Of a stretch of DNA of 64,000 bases, positions 1 to 15,200 are shown piece after piece. The stretch's first letter is position 1; every line of letters starts with the position of its first letter. The translations under genes and the position numbers were made by a program. Where the stretch lies: positions 3,100,001 through 3,164,000 of the forward strand of contig JAZARR010000230.1 of NCBI GenBank assembly GCA_037389465.1, in the 5' to 3' direction. The DNA comes from Baylisascaris procyonis (lineage: Eukaryota; Nematoda; Chromadorea; Rhabditida; Ascarididae). The notes beneath the pieces were generated by a model, which saw nothing but the letters and a program-made list of their open reading frames with translations, made no database searches and had not been told where the DNA came from.

Positions 1-281
1 ACTCCTAGACCCGCTCAACGACCACCCTCAATATCTCTCTTACTTAACAAGAGAGACCACCTTCTCACACTGATTTAACCACCTTGTGTCGCCAACAGGA
101 CTCCCCCTACATCGTGTTTCAGTCACTTTGCTCCAACTCTACTGCGTTAACGCACGCGTAAAATAAACGGAGATAGGGCAAATGAAACAACGGCGGGGTA
201 GGGAGCGATGGTGCGACACTCCGCTCCTAAATTCCCTCTTGCTTCTTTTTGTCATACCAACCCCGTTTCCAGCCAAATGAA
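1..281. other. Flank downstream of INTS6, no gene seen
   Basis: This stretch lies 3' of the INTS6 stop codon (INTS6 is on the minus strand). I see no supported exon, RNA gene or repeat. It should include the INTS6 3' UTR, but I find no canonical minus-strand AATAAA signal (TTTATT on the plus strand) here. Confidence 0.5.
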
Positions 282-3200
282 TCATCGAGTGCGAATCATT
301 GCACCGTTCTGATGAAATGGGTCATATAAAGCAACAAGGATCAAATTTTCAGGTTCATATCTGCAAAATTTTAAAGCAACACGGCATACAGCACTTCGAC
401 AAAAGAATTGCACAAACTGACAAATAGCTGCCAAATGAACATTGCCCAGCTCGCGGAAACAAATCCTCACAACAGCTTGGAAAACAAAGAAAGAACTCAC
501 TTAGTTGGCGTCTCCTGATAATCACTCCCAACTGTCGCTTTCTTTCGCACAACGCCTCGAAATCCAATACGGCTACCTCTTTCCTCAAGCATGCTTTCTT
601 CAAAGGTGGTCCCAAATGCGAAGCCATGCTTTCTGTGCTATCCAAGGGTCGCTTTTCCCGCGCGTGCCCGTTTAATAATAATTTGGCGGCATCGTTCGAT
701 ACTGACGTCGACGGTGTCGACCAGTGGATATTGTCGAGACTTGCTGAAACATTATATCCTTCCAGGAGATTCCCCGAAGCATTCACCACCACGCAGCTTC
801 ATATCAGTCATAATACCAAAGAAGAATACAAACTTCTCTAAGTGCGATATAACGAAAGCAGATCACAAAAGCAAGTGGCATCATCAACAAAGAAATTCCC
901 TCCACTTAACTATTCCTTCAAATAAAGTTAATACAAATAAATATCGTGATAAAATGTTGAGTTACACCATTTGGAAATGTAACAGCTGTAGAAATGACAT
1001 GCATAAGAAATGAGGCTCGAGGGGTTTCTTTCATTACCGAAAGCACCGACTTTAGACTTCGTTTCACCAGCCGAAACAGCTTATGTAAATACAGCATTCA
1101 TATTAAGCAAACAGAATCCGTTACTGCGACATTTGTTGGTACTCCCCAACTCCATTTATTACTTTGGAACGGATAGAACGCTTAATAAATGAGTATGAAT
1201 GACAGCCGACGAGCTTATGGAGTGATAAACAACCCCGAAAGGAGAGCATGAGACAAGACGACCGAATGGTACAATCCCATCAACTGCGATAAAACATAAA
1301 AAACGCACATATAGAAGCGGCACATGCGAGATCATCGTCGAGAGACGCAATCGAATCCAGATCCGTGCTCGAAGACACCACCGAACTTGAAGAACTCATA
1401 GACCTTTCACGTCGCTTTCTTCTGCAATCTACGATAATTGAACATCAACGTATTCATATTCATGTGATTTCGAACGAGCAACGACCATTCCACATGATAT
1501 AGACCATAACAGTAATATCCTAGAAAAAAAAGGAACGGGCACAGCTAAGCCACTAATTTTCAGAGAATTTCAAAAAACCGAATGGTTAAAAATGAACCAT
1601 CATAAGGAAATGTAACTCTTAGTGATAATTAATGACAATTTGAAGTAAAACCTGCACGTCATACTTAAATCTATATTTTCGGGCGGATGCGAAGATTCAC
1701 AGCCTGTAGACTGTAACTGTGATGTACATGCAGCTCTGTGCACTATAGCAAAAATGGATACTGTGAATTCTGCAAGTAGATTAGAAAGACGGCAAGAGCC
1801 GAACACAAAGGAAACCACAGGCAAGAAATCTAAACAAAGACCTAAAGCCACCTTTTCCCCCATGATGTACCCCAACCAATGTACCACGTGGCGACTGAGG
1901 ATACTAAAGGTACTTCAGTAAGTTCACATGAGTGGAGATATTTTTAAATTACAAGTTAATAAGTTCGAAAAAGGAACATACAGAAGAACTCTAAAAAGGT
2001 AACAAAGGGGCTTGACAGTGAACAAGGAAACGATCAAAGAGCACCTCCACTGAGAGACCGCATTACGATCGAGTGGTCCAGACTTGCGCTTTGGCGGACG
2101 GTTGACCTGCGATGTGACCGATCCGACGTCGTTCCCGTTTGTCCTCCTTCTAGCGCCATCTCCTCTTCCCGCAACGCCCAGTAAATTCCCTTCGCCCACC
2201 TCGTCTACAGCTATGCTCTTCTAGAAACAAAAATTTTGGTATTTTATTCCATTTGCTTACATCACCGACGGAGACGCAAAAAAAAAAGAGAAACACGCAA
2301 TCGTTCAGACCAATCTGCAATTTCGGCTTAGATTATAAAAACAATTCAGAGTGAGAGTTAGACACGTCCTAATGTATCCAAACACAAATCCAGTAAACGA
2401 GATGCGACCGCCCAAAAAATTTTTCACTTAGCAGGAGTAGTGATTATGGCTGCACTCATGTTGAGGAAGATGAACAGGAAAGAGATATAAACGTTGACAG
2501 AATTAGCTACAACACAAATCTAGAAAAATCTCGTTACAGATATCTCCTGCGCAACGCTTAATGCAGCAGTTTAGGCCAAGAGAGAAGCAAGCTCAATTAT
2601 CTAGAGTGCAAAAAATGTGAAAAAGCTGAGGATGTTCGTTAAACAAACAGATGCTAAAAAGCACATTAGCTGAAAGTCTTGATACTTGCCAAATGACAGT
2701 ATACATTTGCATGAGTGCTCAGTGCCACTTCTCATGGCCGATAGGAGTTGAAACAATAAGGACTCACTCCTACGACCATAAAAGGATGCATCATTCATTC
2801 CCTACTGTTTCTAAGCATCTAAATACTGAGTGCTCCACAAAGAGCTTCGCTAATTTAAACAGTTGCCAGCTAATTCTCGCAAGAAAAGCGGTCGAAACAA
2901 TGAAACATGAAAACAAATAGGCAACCATAAAGCGAACCTTATCAATTTTGAAGGGGTTGCCGAAAGCGTGTGCACGAATAGCCTGTGGCTCCACTTCCCT
3001 CAGAGGGCCTTTTCCGATTGCCTCCAAACTTTTTACATATTCCTGATAGTTGCCCATCTCACCCACTGGTAAATTGTGCAAATCCTCTAAAAAAATATTT
3101 CCATATATCAATATGTCAATTGTAACGGATACGAAAAGTGGTTGGTTATCTTCACGCAAGGCTCTGAAAACAATATAATCAACGTTATAGTGGGTGGAGA

Positions 3201-6200
3201 AGGGAAGGGGGAAGGAGGTAGAGAAGACCGTAAGAATTTGAAAAGGCGAAATATCTTTCAGTGAGATGAAGAGATGAACATTGCCAACATGCGCGAATCA
3301 TTAGGTTACCTGCCGAACATTTCGCTGTATCGCAAGCAATAAGAAAACAATAAAAACTTTTTGCATATGCTGCACCATCTATCAGCTGAACGAAGTATTT
3401 GTCTCCATTCCAAAATTCACTACACTTCAACAATATGATAGAAAAAACTGCTCAGCATGAATGAACTTTTAGTATGAAAGATGCTAAATCACAAACCTGC
3501 GTGATGCAACTTTATGCTTGTTCCTGGTCGTCCACCAACCAACGCCGGAACATGTGCATCACTAAGGTGTAATGCGAGATTGATGTGCATCTTCTCTACC
3601 TGTTCGATCAGCTGCGACCTCGGGATTTCGAATGGATTTCGAAACTTTACTGATGGCATCAGCCGCACGTTTGGCTCTCCCACTTGCACCTACAAAAATC
3701 ATCGACTTCATTACATTATTTGGGGACTCTTTGAGTTGAAATGTGAAGTACCCACCACAAACGGCTGATTTCTTTCACTCGATGGAATTTATGTTAAAAG
3801 GAAACCATAAAACTACCTAGAATTTATAAGTGGTCATCGTGAATCTCAATATAGAAGTAATTCTCCTGTGATTTCTCATCCGAGTCAGCCAAAGATGTAC
3901 ATGCTGTCCAAGTCAGCAAAACGTGATTCGACACCAATCCGTTATTCAAATGGAAGATGATGACATTAAAGACATTTGCGCCGACAGTCATGTCAATAAT
4001 GTTCGTTACCACCCCTTGCTGTATAACTATCCATCGCAGGGACAGAGATGGTCGAAATATTCGCAAAAGATGACGACTCACTACATTATTCAAGATGAAC
4101 ACTATCAACATAAATCAATGTGAGCATTGGAGTTTCATCCATAGCAGAAAACACTGAAATTATTGCATTCGAAAGTGAAATAATTTAGGAATAGAGTGAA
4201 ATAATAAACAAACAGAAAGGAGGCCCAATAAATTATCCTAGACAGAAAATGACTGAAGTATGCCGGCATATAAAAAGAAAAAAAAAAAACAATTCAAACA
4301 CTAACCTGGTAAGATGGAAAAACTTCAGCAGCGGATGCTCGCGTCGTTTTTTTCTTCGATGTGGAAGCTGGTTGCTCGCCGCCCTTTGGTACAGCCCGTC
4401 TTGGAACGCTCATCTTAAACATGAAATTGCTTCAAGCGAGAGGACCAACAATCAACGCACTTCAAAAAGCACAAAAAAGGACTCGTTTAAAATGATCCGC
4501 ACACGTGAAGTCGGCATGACAAACATATTTTGAAATCCACCTTGCAGCCTAATCTTTTACATTAATTTTCGAATGAAAAAAAGAAATGCGCAAGGACCCC
4601 ATCAATTTCCTTCGTCATAAATACTGCTAATGACACACCAAGAATCCCACCCTCATGATGTACAAACTGAGTGTAACTCTCATTGCATATTAATGATCAA
4701 TCACCGAAGCAAACACATCTCAAAGATCCCACGTCTTCTGCCCTCTATATGTTATAAAATTTGAATTTTTCGGGGATTTTCCCTACCTTTTAGTTTCCTC
4801 CGAATGGATGTACTATTGAGAGTATTTAAAAACGCCTTTAATTTTCCACGAATGAGATGAATAGTAAATAATCACCTGAGGCACGGGAGGAGGAGCAGAT
4901 TGCTGTAGTGCAGTGGAAACAGAGATGCACAATGCCTCAAAGTCCTCATGTCCAACGTGTTTCAACTTTGCCAGAAAGCTGATTATGTTGTACGAGTATC
5001 GCTGCATATTCTCCGTCTCCACTATCTGATTGGTTAATGTCATTCGTTCGAATGCTTTCTTCAAGGGCTAAAAACAATAAACTGTTATTGACGGACGACA
5101 TGTTAGCAAGTGATCATTTGAGAATTGACATGTGACTGTCACAGGAAATCTTCAACGATCTTAATTTGCATCTGAAACTAATATTTTTCCTCTTCCCGCT
5201 GTTCGATGGTTATGATAAGGTCCTCTTATTTCCACCCATCTGCCTCTTTTCTTCCTTTAATTTATAGGGTAATCGTTTTAATAAACACCACACTATCATT
5301 GCATTTATCAATCTTATCCACCACACCTTCCACCGTAACACAGCATAGCAATAATCTTAGAATGCAGTAAATAACAAACCTGGATGTAATAACAAGGTAC
5401 CGTCGCTAGATATTTATCCAGACGTAATTTCCATGACTGACTCGTACGTGCTCTAGGGTCCTGCTTCCACTCTTCGAGCAACGGTAATAACACCGGATAA
5501 TTATACGCCATCACAAAAAGGTTCACCGACTGAAGATTTGATGCCGCTTTCAGATAGCCGAATGGTGCCGGTGGAGTACCCGGCATGCCCGAATTCATCA
5601 CAAACACCTTCAAAGTATCACTTTTAAATCAGGCAACATCTTTGGGATTCAATAAAAATGTGAAGTTCCCCTGCCAAGAGACCTACATAAAATGTTTCTA
5701 TGCCTTCATTCTGAACCGATCCTAACATCCCATATCGCGTGAACAAATGCGCTTTGAACTTTTATTACCCAGCGACAGAGATAGGTTGGTTTGCACTTAG
5801 GTTGGTTTGCACTTTCGAACGATGATCGGTATATCGAAGTTGACTGACAAGAGGGAAGGTAGAAGAAACCTTTGAAAAAGATGATTGGACATGAAAATTC
5901 TGATCCCCACCCCTCCCCCAGTATGCCTTTATCGGAAGCACAGCAGTCATTTAAGGTGTTATTAAATGAATCAGAAATTAACTACTGTAAGGAATTTCTG
6001 CTACCCATGGCTGTAAACACTTCATAATTAGACGTCAACAACTGATGCCCTCAAACGATAATGCCCGAGATTAAGGACGACTGATGCATAAACTGGAAAC
6101 ACCCTCTGCGCCCAGGCACGCTGCTCACTGAAGAATACAATATTTGCGAAAGATATTAAACGAAAAAAAGAACTTGGATATCTCTAATTAAGGATCGCAC

Positions 6201-9200
6201 ATGACGATAACCCGAACAATCCCGCGCCATTTGCCCTATCATGGGCTCATGCTTCGATCACTCATTTCAATGCTAATTATGCAAAAACATTTAAAAGAAT
6301 AAAGCCATCTACCTGAAGCTTATAGAACGCAGAACAATGCCAAACTTAGGGACTATGCAAAAATAAAGAACAAATAATTAGGGAAAGGAGTGAAGGGAAG
6401 GGCAGGAAATAGTTTCTCATATTGCTTAGTGATGCCCGTCAAGATGTGATCATGCAAACCTGCCAACAAACGTTCGGTTGTTTGCGCTCAAGTAGGAACT
6501 GTGTGAGAGGCGATGGCTCGAGCTCGTATTTATCGAACGGAAACTCCTGACATACTAACGGCTCGCAGTTCTCACAACGAAATAACACTTGAGGATGAGC
6601 TTTGCGAGGTGGCAGCGACATCCTGCAAATATCATACATCACCTGAAATTGAGCCCCTCGATTCCGGTGTCTAATCGTTTTCTTTTGGCCAAGAAACATT
6701 ACTCTGTGTTACTCCACATTGCAAGCTGCTCTTTTCAGCAACATGAACTGAACAAGGCTTGAAAGAAAACGAGATTACTTGGTTCAATTGGTTCCATAAC
6801 TCGTTTCTATCAAAAAAGGATAAATGACAACCGGGTGACAATCAGTAGGGTCAACGCTTTCGACTTCTTAAAACTTATAACGCAAGTGAAAGTGAAAAGT
6901 AAAGCCCCTAGCAAAAAGAATTCCACTGATCAATGTGAACGATGAGCAACTCTAGCCATCGTTCGTGCAACTATGTTTCTTTCTTTTCGCTTACCACTTA
7001 TGACCGTCTCATAATCCTCATATATACACAAGTATGCTTTCCCTGCACGGGATGTTGAATAAACAAACAAGCGTCAAATACCTCAACAATTAAAAACATC
7101 TGAAATACGCCTGCTCTAATGCAGTAACTTTCATAGAATCACAGCTGCCAATCGGGCCTGAATTCTTTGAAATTCAAAACTGCACTTCACTGCGCTAAAG
7201 ATTTACAAAACACCATCTACTATAACTTTAAATTATTTTTAAAACGATATCGCGCCGCAATTTAAGAATAATCTAAATGAAATTCAGTAATTTCCGAAAG
7301 ATATAGCAACAGCTCTGCTTGGAGGGCAAAGAAAGAAAGAACAAATCAAGAGCAAGCTTACATGCTTTTATCTGGCCAAAAGCCTTCAGGTATGGGCCAA
7401 TGGCCTAAATAGTTGCGAGTAGCCGTACGCGAGAATATCACCGTTAGAACACTACGCCAGCTATCATCGGTTATTGGCTTCTTCATGCCATCCATCTCTC
7501 CATTCCGTTTTGACATTCCGTTCTCTACTGCTCCGTTTACGCGATCTAAAGTTCACTTCGCTGAGTTTTTACGGTTTTATTCGCTAAGCAATAATAACTC
7601 GGAAGGGATTGTTGGTATCACAAAGCAACCGTTGGTTCGGGATTCCGATCACACCAACCTTACTCCCGATCCCCTTCCCTTTCGTTGACCAACCTTCAAC
7701 TCCACGAAAGTGTCAAACCTAAAAATGAAGTACCTCTGTACACGTGGTGTGTTGACTTTGTGAAACTAAAAACCCCATTATGCACATAACTGTCTTCCAC
7801 AACAACAACGATGAATATTACGTCGCTCACTAAAATCTAACTTGCAAGACATGTGCGATACGAACGGCAATTGATGATATGCACTAAATGTGAACAAATT
7901 TTGCATTCAGTATGAATGCCATGATGAGATAAAACCTCAACGATAATTTATAAGCAGAAAAATACAAAGAAAGAGAGAGCGCAAAGGAAAAACCAAAGAA
8001 TTGAAAGCCATCTAAGTGTTATGATGAAAGTAAACAACATAGAATAAAAAAAAGAAAGAAAAATAAACGCACAAATAAATCGGCATTATTGCACGGAAAT
8101 TGGCTTTCAGAGAAAATTTCAACCATCATTTGGAATCAAAACGTTGCAGAAGGGAAAAGCAAATGTTCATTTAACAGGAGAATACAAAAACAACTTAGAT
8201 GTGCAGGATTAAAGATAGAAAAATGCTCAATATGAAAGATCGTTTACCTGAAAGAGGTGGTGCCGGATCGGGACCAAACTTTTCGAACTGTATCAGAGCA
8301 CCGTTTTGTTGAACTTTCTGAATAATCGTATCGATGCACATTGTTAGCATTTTGTGTGATGTGATACAGAACGAACGCCCTGAAAATTCACATTCAGTGC
8401 TGATTAATGATAAAGAAGCAACGCAAAAATGAACAGATCAAAGGGATTGAACAAAAGATACGCAGGATAACTATGACAGCAATTACCTCTAAAAGACTCT
8501 CGTATGCAGAGCGAGAGAAATAGGAAGGGGAAGGGCAACGAAGTGGAGATCTGATGTGAGTGAAAGATATTTTCACATTTCCAAAATTGAACAAGCGTTT
8601 CAGCAAAAACGGTTACGCAGCGCTGTACCTCAACATAACATTAGGAAACCGAAAAGGGAAAGCAAGTAGAGATTTTAATAACGAAAACATGCCATGCCAT
8701 AGGCCGATAACCTGACGAAAAAACAGTGATATCTCACCTTTCCCCCCACCATTTAGATACGGAATGCCCAAAATTGCTTTTAAACAATCAGAGCAGTAGA
8801 CAGAACACAAACTTCCTCTATTTGAATCATCGCTTCTTACCCCTTTTTGAATGACACGTAAGAGGGTGCTGTAAACAATTTCAATTTCTTTTCCATAACG
8901 ATCGTCACCGGTCACCACAGTTAAAAGTTAACTGCACCATACCCTCCAGCAATACCTGCTAGTTCGCGCCATGATGGACGCGAAGGAAGAAGATAGTATG
9001 AGAGCGTCGGATCTCTCAACGATAAGCAAGAAATGGAAATGAACGGTCTCTATAATCCCTTTAGGTTACATATCTCCTCCTTCAGAATTCGACCGTATCA
9101 TAGCACAAAGATATGAGGAAATCCCTAGAATAAGGAGAGAATGAGCAACTTGAAGAAATCTCTGCATTTGAAAGAGAAAAACTGACTTGCATATAATTTA

Positions 9201-12200
9201 AAGAGAGAAGTGAGTAACTCGTTCAAAATGAGCAAAGATAAACCTCCGGTAGCGATACACATCGCATCAATGGGACTGTTATCAGAAGGCAAACTCATGC
9301 CTGCAGTGACCTTAGTGTTTGGCGCGATACCACCTAGACGCAATACGAGTGCGAATAAGCGGTGATCCCAACGAAATGGCTCTTCAGTAAGCTCACTCCC
9401 CATTGACGTTGGTTTTGCGAATTTGATCTAAATGTTCAATATAATTTAAGTTCATCGATTCATCAATGGCCTTCTATAGATCTGTGCACATTTGTTTTTT
9501 ACCTGAGAAGCGAATCAAGTGATTGTTTACTGAAGAGAATCGTTGGAAATAACATGAAAAAACGCTACTTTAGTTAACATATCTACCACAAACAAACATA
9601 ATTCAAAGCGTAAGTGATAGGTAATTGCTGCTATCAATTAAGAATATTCTAAAAATCAAACTTCAATGTTTTTAACCGAACAACATTGGTGAGAACCTTG
9701 CCTAGAAATATTTATGAAAGAGTAGACAACCAGCCGTACTGAGGAAATTGATAATTTTGAAACTTCAACATCGATATTTTTCGCATTTTCCAGTGATAAA
9801 GTCTAGCAATGAGCTGAACACTTCAGATTATACAACAGAGTGATCAGCGATATGTTGAGGGCTAGATTTATTTGGGAACAGACGAAAAAAGTCTTAACAT
9901 TTGCGTTGTAAATACTAATACAGCTGATATTTCCTTGAAATATGTTGGAGTGGAAAAACACAAAGTCCATGATGTTTTTCTTTGTAAAATAACACAAGTG
10001 TAGGAATCAATAAACATCTAAATCACAGTTTGTATCATACTGAAATACTCAATATTTTAAACTAAATAAATACTTTAAAAAACCTTTACAAAAATTGAAG
10101 CATATCACAAGCCAACAATAAAATACAAATTCTCCAATCGTCAAAAAATTACACAAAGACAAACAATAGTGCAAAATTAATCTTTGACAAGTAAGACCTC
10201 TGTCGCAATATCAGCGAAAGCAAAAGATCGCTACCTCGCCTTTTATCTTAATAAAACATAAATACCTTGCCCTATGAACGACGCCGCTTTAACGAACACT
10301 ATGGTTTAACGACCTCATCTTTACCTTCTATAGACCAAAAAACGGCACATACCTCGTTAACAATACCCGATGTTGGGCACGTCAAGCAACCACCATCTGT
10401 TATACTTATGATAAAGACCGGTTCGAGGCAATATGGATATCGGCCATAACCATAGTTGTCGATGCATGAATTTAGACGGTTTGCGTTCACGAATCTGCAA
10501 TTACACTCCCCCAATAATAACCATAAGTCGTCGTCCTCCATGTAAACGTGAGCATGAGCTAACTATTCTCGCCATGAAGTCACTGAATTCAGCAGCCACA
10601 GCCACACTTTACGTAAGTCAAGCATATAAAGCTAATCGAAGATCGATGTTCATCAAATCCAACGTAAACTCAAACTGCCCATTTATTTCCAACTAGTCCG
10701 ATTGAAGAGCAGCGCTAATTTTCATAACTAGGAACGGCGACCCTTTTCCCTCCCTGCCTCTCTAAGAAGAAACTATGTAACCTTTTAAAATTTTAGCGTA
10801 TACGTTCTCGTTTTTCTGTAATTTTTGACACTATCATCAGACGTTCTCTTTCCCCCTTCTCATGTCCTGCCTGATTATTGAGAAGAAAAAGATTCCCTCT
10901 CCACAAGAAATCATCGTTGTTCTTAAAGTGCACCATCGACAGAACATAGTGTCTGCAATAGAATTTGTTGTGACAAAACAGCCAACTGTGAAGCGAGCCA
11001 TGAACGCTGCTGACATCATGTGGCATGCTGTGTATCGCATCTGACAGAGCAATATTGCATGCACTAATCTCTTTGCCATTTTCAAGTGCTATTAGAATAT
11101 ATCTTGTACCTGCCTGGGCAGTACTTTGAAGGATATTGTCGGGTGCAGACAATGCAAACAAAACAGGAAAAAGGGGGAGGGCTGGGAGGAGGAAGCAGTG
11201 GAAAATTGATACCTCACGAAAATTTAGCTATTATCTAGCGGTAAGAGGCGGAAGAAAAAATGCAACACAGTGTCAGTTAGACACCTCTGACGAAGCTAAA
11301 TAATCAATGACAAGAATTTTCCGGTTATATCCCCATACAGCCCCCATGTTTCTCTTATTCAAATATCGTAGTCAGCAAACCTGTTTCTCTAAAAAGTGAT
11401 GAGTTTATCTTTATGACACCAACAAACGGGGTGAAGTTTTTCAATTATTATAAAGCAGCATACCCATCAAAGAGACAAAATCTAGTGCAAAAGCAACTCT
11501 CGTGAAATAAAACCACAAAATAATAAATAAGATGTCTTTCATATTCGGCGTTATTCGACCTATCTATTCAAAATAAAGTACTGATCCATTAGGCGCACAA
11601 TTATGGACAACTGCCGTAAATAAGAGAGAGGTAAATCATAGCTACACTGAACTAAATAGTAAACCACTTTGCGAAGGCGTAGTGATATAGACAACAAAAA
11701 ATAAACTGTATTACGCAAAAATCGACACTATCCCTTGTGCATATGCAATAAAACTCTGTCCAAAGCAAACATTTATTGTTCATTCATTCAAAATTTCCTT
11801 TTCATCATCAAAAAAAAAAAAAAAAAAAAAGCGAAACTAATCAATGCAAAGCTCATTCACACAACGCGTAAAACTAAAAACCTCTTTTGAAATTGAAATT
11901 GACGAATAGAAATGAACCGAATGAATGAATGTATTTGAAGTGATATTGAGATGAAGAGAACGCAGTAAAAATGAGTCAAAAGTATCAGCGACAAATTAAA
12001 TCTTTGGAGACGAAAGCTTAAAACTAACCGAAACGCCGATCCTAATGCCGCACCGAATGTTGTCGTTCCTTTTGGCCTTAGTGCTTTTAATTGTTGATGA
12101 AAAGTAGCTTGACCCTCACGCCAACCTGCCTAAAAAAATATTGTCTTTATTAAAGCACTCTGTGCACAATTCCTTCAGTCGATACGTCCCACAAAAAATC

Positions 12201-15200
12201 GAACTAATATGCCTCTAACATCACTATACTGCTGCTCGTTATGCAAAATGCCGCAACTTATGCAATAGTCGCATTGCGATTATTGTACAATTTGGTTGCG
12301 ACCATGCATAAATCGATTGCGATTATTGCACAAGTTGATTATAACTATTTCATAAGCTACCGCATTTCGCAACTAGAGAGCAACTTCCGATTGCCTATGA
12401 GACACGAATCCAGGACTGTCATTTAAAAATATACGCTTAGAAAGAAAGGCACAACTATGAAGAAGAGATATCGTTGAGGGATGAAGAGGGCGAATAAATG
12501 GTCACATGTTGCTTCCGCCTTCAAACTGTTTTGCCCTGATTGGCAATCCGCACTACTCAATGCCTAACAGACCAAAAAACTATGGTAATTGGTCAGCGAT
12601 TTCATAATCGAATGAAGTGAAATTTACAAAAATTTAACTGCCTCTCTTTACGTTTAAAAAAAAATTGAGAGCGGAATGAAGAAACTTGGAGGTGAGTACT
12701 ATTATCCCCTTTTGTTTAACTTTATACCACATCATCCCGTCGATGATAGGAAAAATCCTAAGGAAATAGAAATCATCACTGCATTGCAACAAAAATGCAT
12801 CGACTCGATGCTGGATTAATACCTGTAGGCGACATTGATCATACAGTGCAATAATCAGGATAATGGAATACACTTGCAGTAGTTGGGCTATCTTATCAGA
12901 AATGCTTTAAAGCCGAAATCTGCGGATTTAAATGGTCATGCGATTTGATTCTCGAGATCAGATAAATCCACATTTTCTATTACTTCTGATACATACTTAA
13001 ATCTGAATAACGAGAAAAGAAATTTGAAAATATTAGAAGCGCAGATATTAGATTGGAGAGCTGTCAACTACTGAAAAAGATAAATCGACCGAAATGTCAG
13101 ATATTCCACAACCTAGAAAATACAGCAAATGAAGACCTTTATTTATACCGACTGAATTAAATAAGAGATTTAATTGTTAAGAGATATTAAATAAGAGATC
13201 ATTGATCAAATAAGTGCAGTGATCAACTGATTTTTGCGAATAATGAAGACAATCGCATAACAATTTTGAAGTTCCTTCACCCCATTCACTAACGTAATTT
13301 GACTTAGTGTCAAATCGTTAACATGTAGTGAATTTGATGGCAGATAACAGCTGTCAATTAGAATAAATAAAAACAATCGTTTTCTTTCCCGAAAACTCAA
13401 AAAAAAATTTTTTTTAGCTGATCATATTGATTTAACGGTGCTACACAGTGAATGAGTAACGAAATACGATGAAAGGGCTAAGCGATAAACAAAATGTTGT
13501 ACTACAGCCGGGATATCGTATAATTACGGCTTCATAATTCACTATTAAAAATTTCCCTAATCATCTCTTGCGCGTAATGAATTATCCTCTCTACATCATC
13601 ACTAGCAGACGTAAAATTATACCGTTATATTTTTTAAGTAAACTTCAATTATTTAATTATACCACTCCTGTTCGGCAATTCTATAATGATTTCTTTTGTG
13701 ATAATCGAAAGACTAATTGCATTATTAGAATATTTAAATGCTTTGATTCAATCCGCTATGCACTAATATTTATTCATTCATCAAATGATCTTTCTACCAC
13801 CAACCCCCCCCCCCCCTCTCTAGTGTCCCATTTTATCGTGAAAGTAATTTTCTACAGATGAATTTGTCTGAAGTATTGGGTGGGCGTCACAGAAAATTCA
13901 TTTCATCCCTTAGCAATAATAACGCCATTTGTGCAGAGTGTGTGAGAGTGGTATCGCGGCATGGGGTTGTACGCTACGCTTTACGGTAATATATAACTCC
14001 GGCAATAAACACTCCTAAAGTGTTTTTGCATAAATAAAGCAATTCAAAGAGTTGTGGTTCTTATATCCTTATCCCGTTGATCAAATCCTATGAGTAAGAC
14101 CTTTTGTATCATCCCAATCTTATATATTCAGCATCAAAATCTCCTATGGACTCCCTCAATTTCACGTATTATTTTAAGTTGAAGAACCATGTAAATCCCG
14201 AAAAGGATATGAGAACTTTCGCAGCTCACTAAATATCCGAAAGAAAATTTTTATCGGATTTTCTATCATCGCAGGTAATACGCAACACCTTATTAAGATA
14301 GAAGTACTAAATATAACCACACAACATATATTTTTGTGTTGCAACAAAATGCCGCATCATGTAAACACAAAAACCCGAATGTAAACACAGGGAATTGCTC
14401 ACTAACAGAATCATCGGTACAAGCTTTATATGTGAAATGTGCAAACGCTCCCCAGATTTATGAAGCTTATATAAAGACGGAGTGCATAAATTGTTGAAAA
14501 TCAATTCTTATCAGCGATCAAAACAATTCTGATCCTCAAAATTTGCTCTGCGTTCACAATAACCGATAAAAATTTCTCACTGCTTTTATATAAACTTTTT
14601 TGTGCACAGCAACATTGCCGTATGCGCTAATATATTTAAAAGGTCAAAGGTAAATGCAAAATAAAAGTAAACAACCGAAAACATTCTACTGAAAAAAAGC
14701 ACTAAGAAACGACTGACAACGAAATTCAATACTTCCTACACTAAGCAGCGATCATGATGAAAACGCTTTTTATGGTTACGTTGAAACAAAGAAATCTGCT
14801 TCGCTCAGAAAGCAATTGAGCGCAAAATAATGGAAAGTTGGAACCATTAAATTTAATGGTATACCCCAAATTCAGCTTGAATTGCTCTGCGTCTACGAAA
14901 GCGATGGTCAACTTGGTGATGGAAAAAAAAACTTGACCGACATCCCCACCTCTCAATTCAATTTCCGGTGATCCGAACTTTCCACTTTGGTGATCGCAAC
15001 TTCCCCCACTCGATACAACCAGGTGATACGGTAGAATTTTTTAGTTAGGAATGCGATGTGCGGCTGCAGATGCAACGATATTCGAAAGACGCGAGACGAG
15101 CGAACCAGAATGAGCCCGCTTGTGTGAGCTGCCGAGCCACCGCGGTGCCGCACGCTCGCTCTGCCTCTCTGCACTCGTTTGTCGCCTTCCCTATAGCCTC

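Noticed and set aside
7413..7688. 91-codon plus-strand open frame
   Set aside because: It is a shadow of INTS6 exon 7 (7362-7545, minus strand), whose frame runs into GHWPIPEGFWPD.
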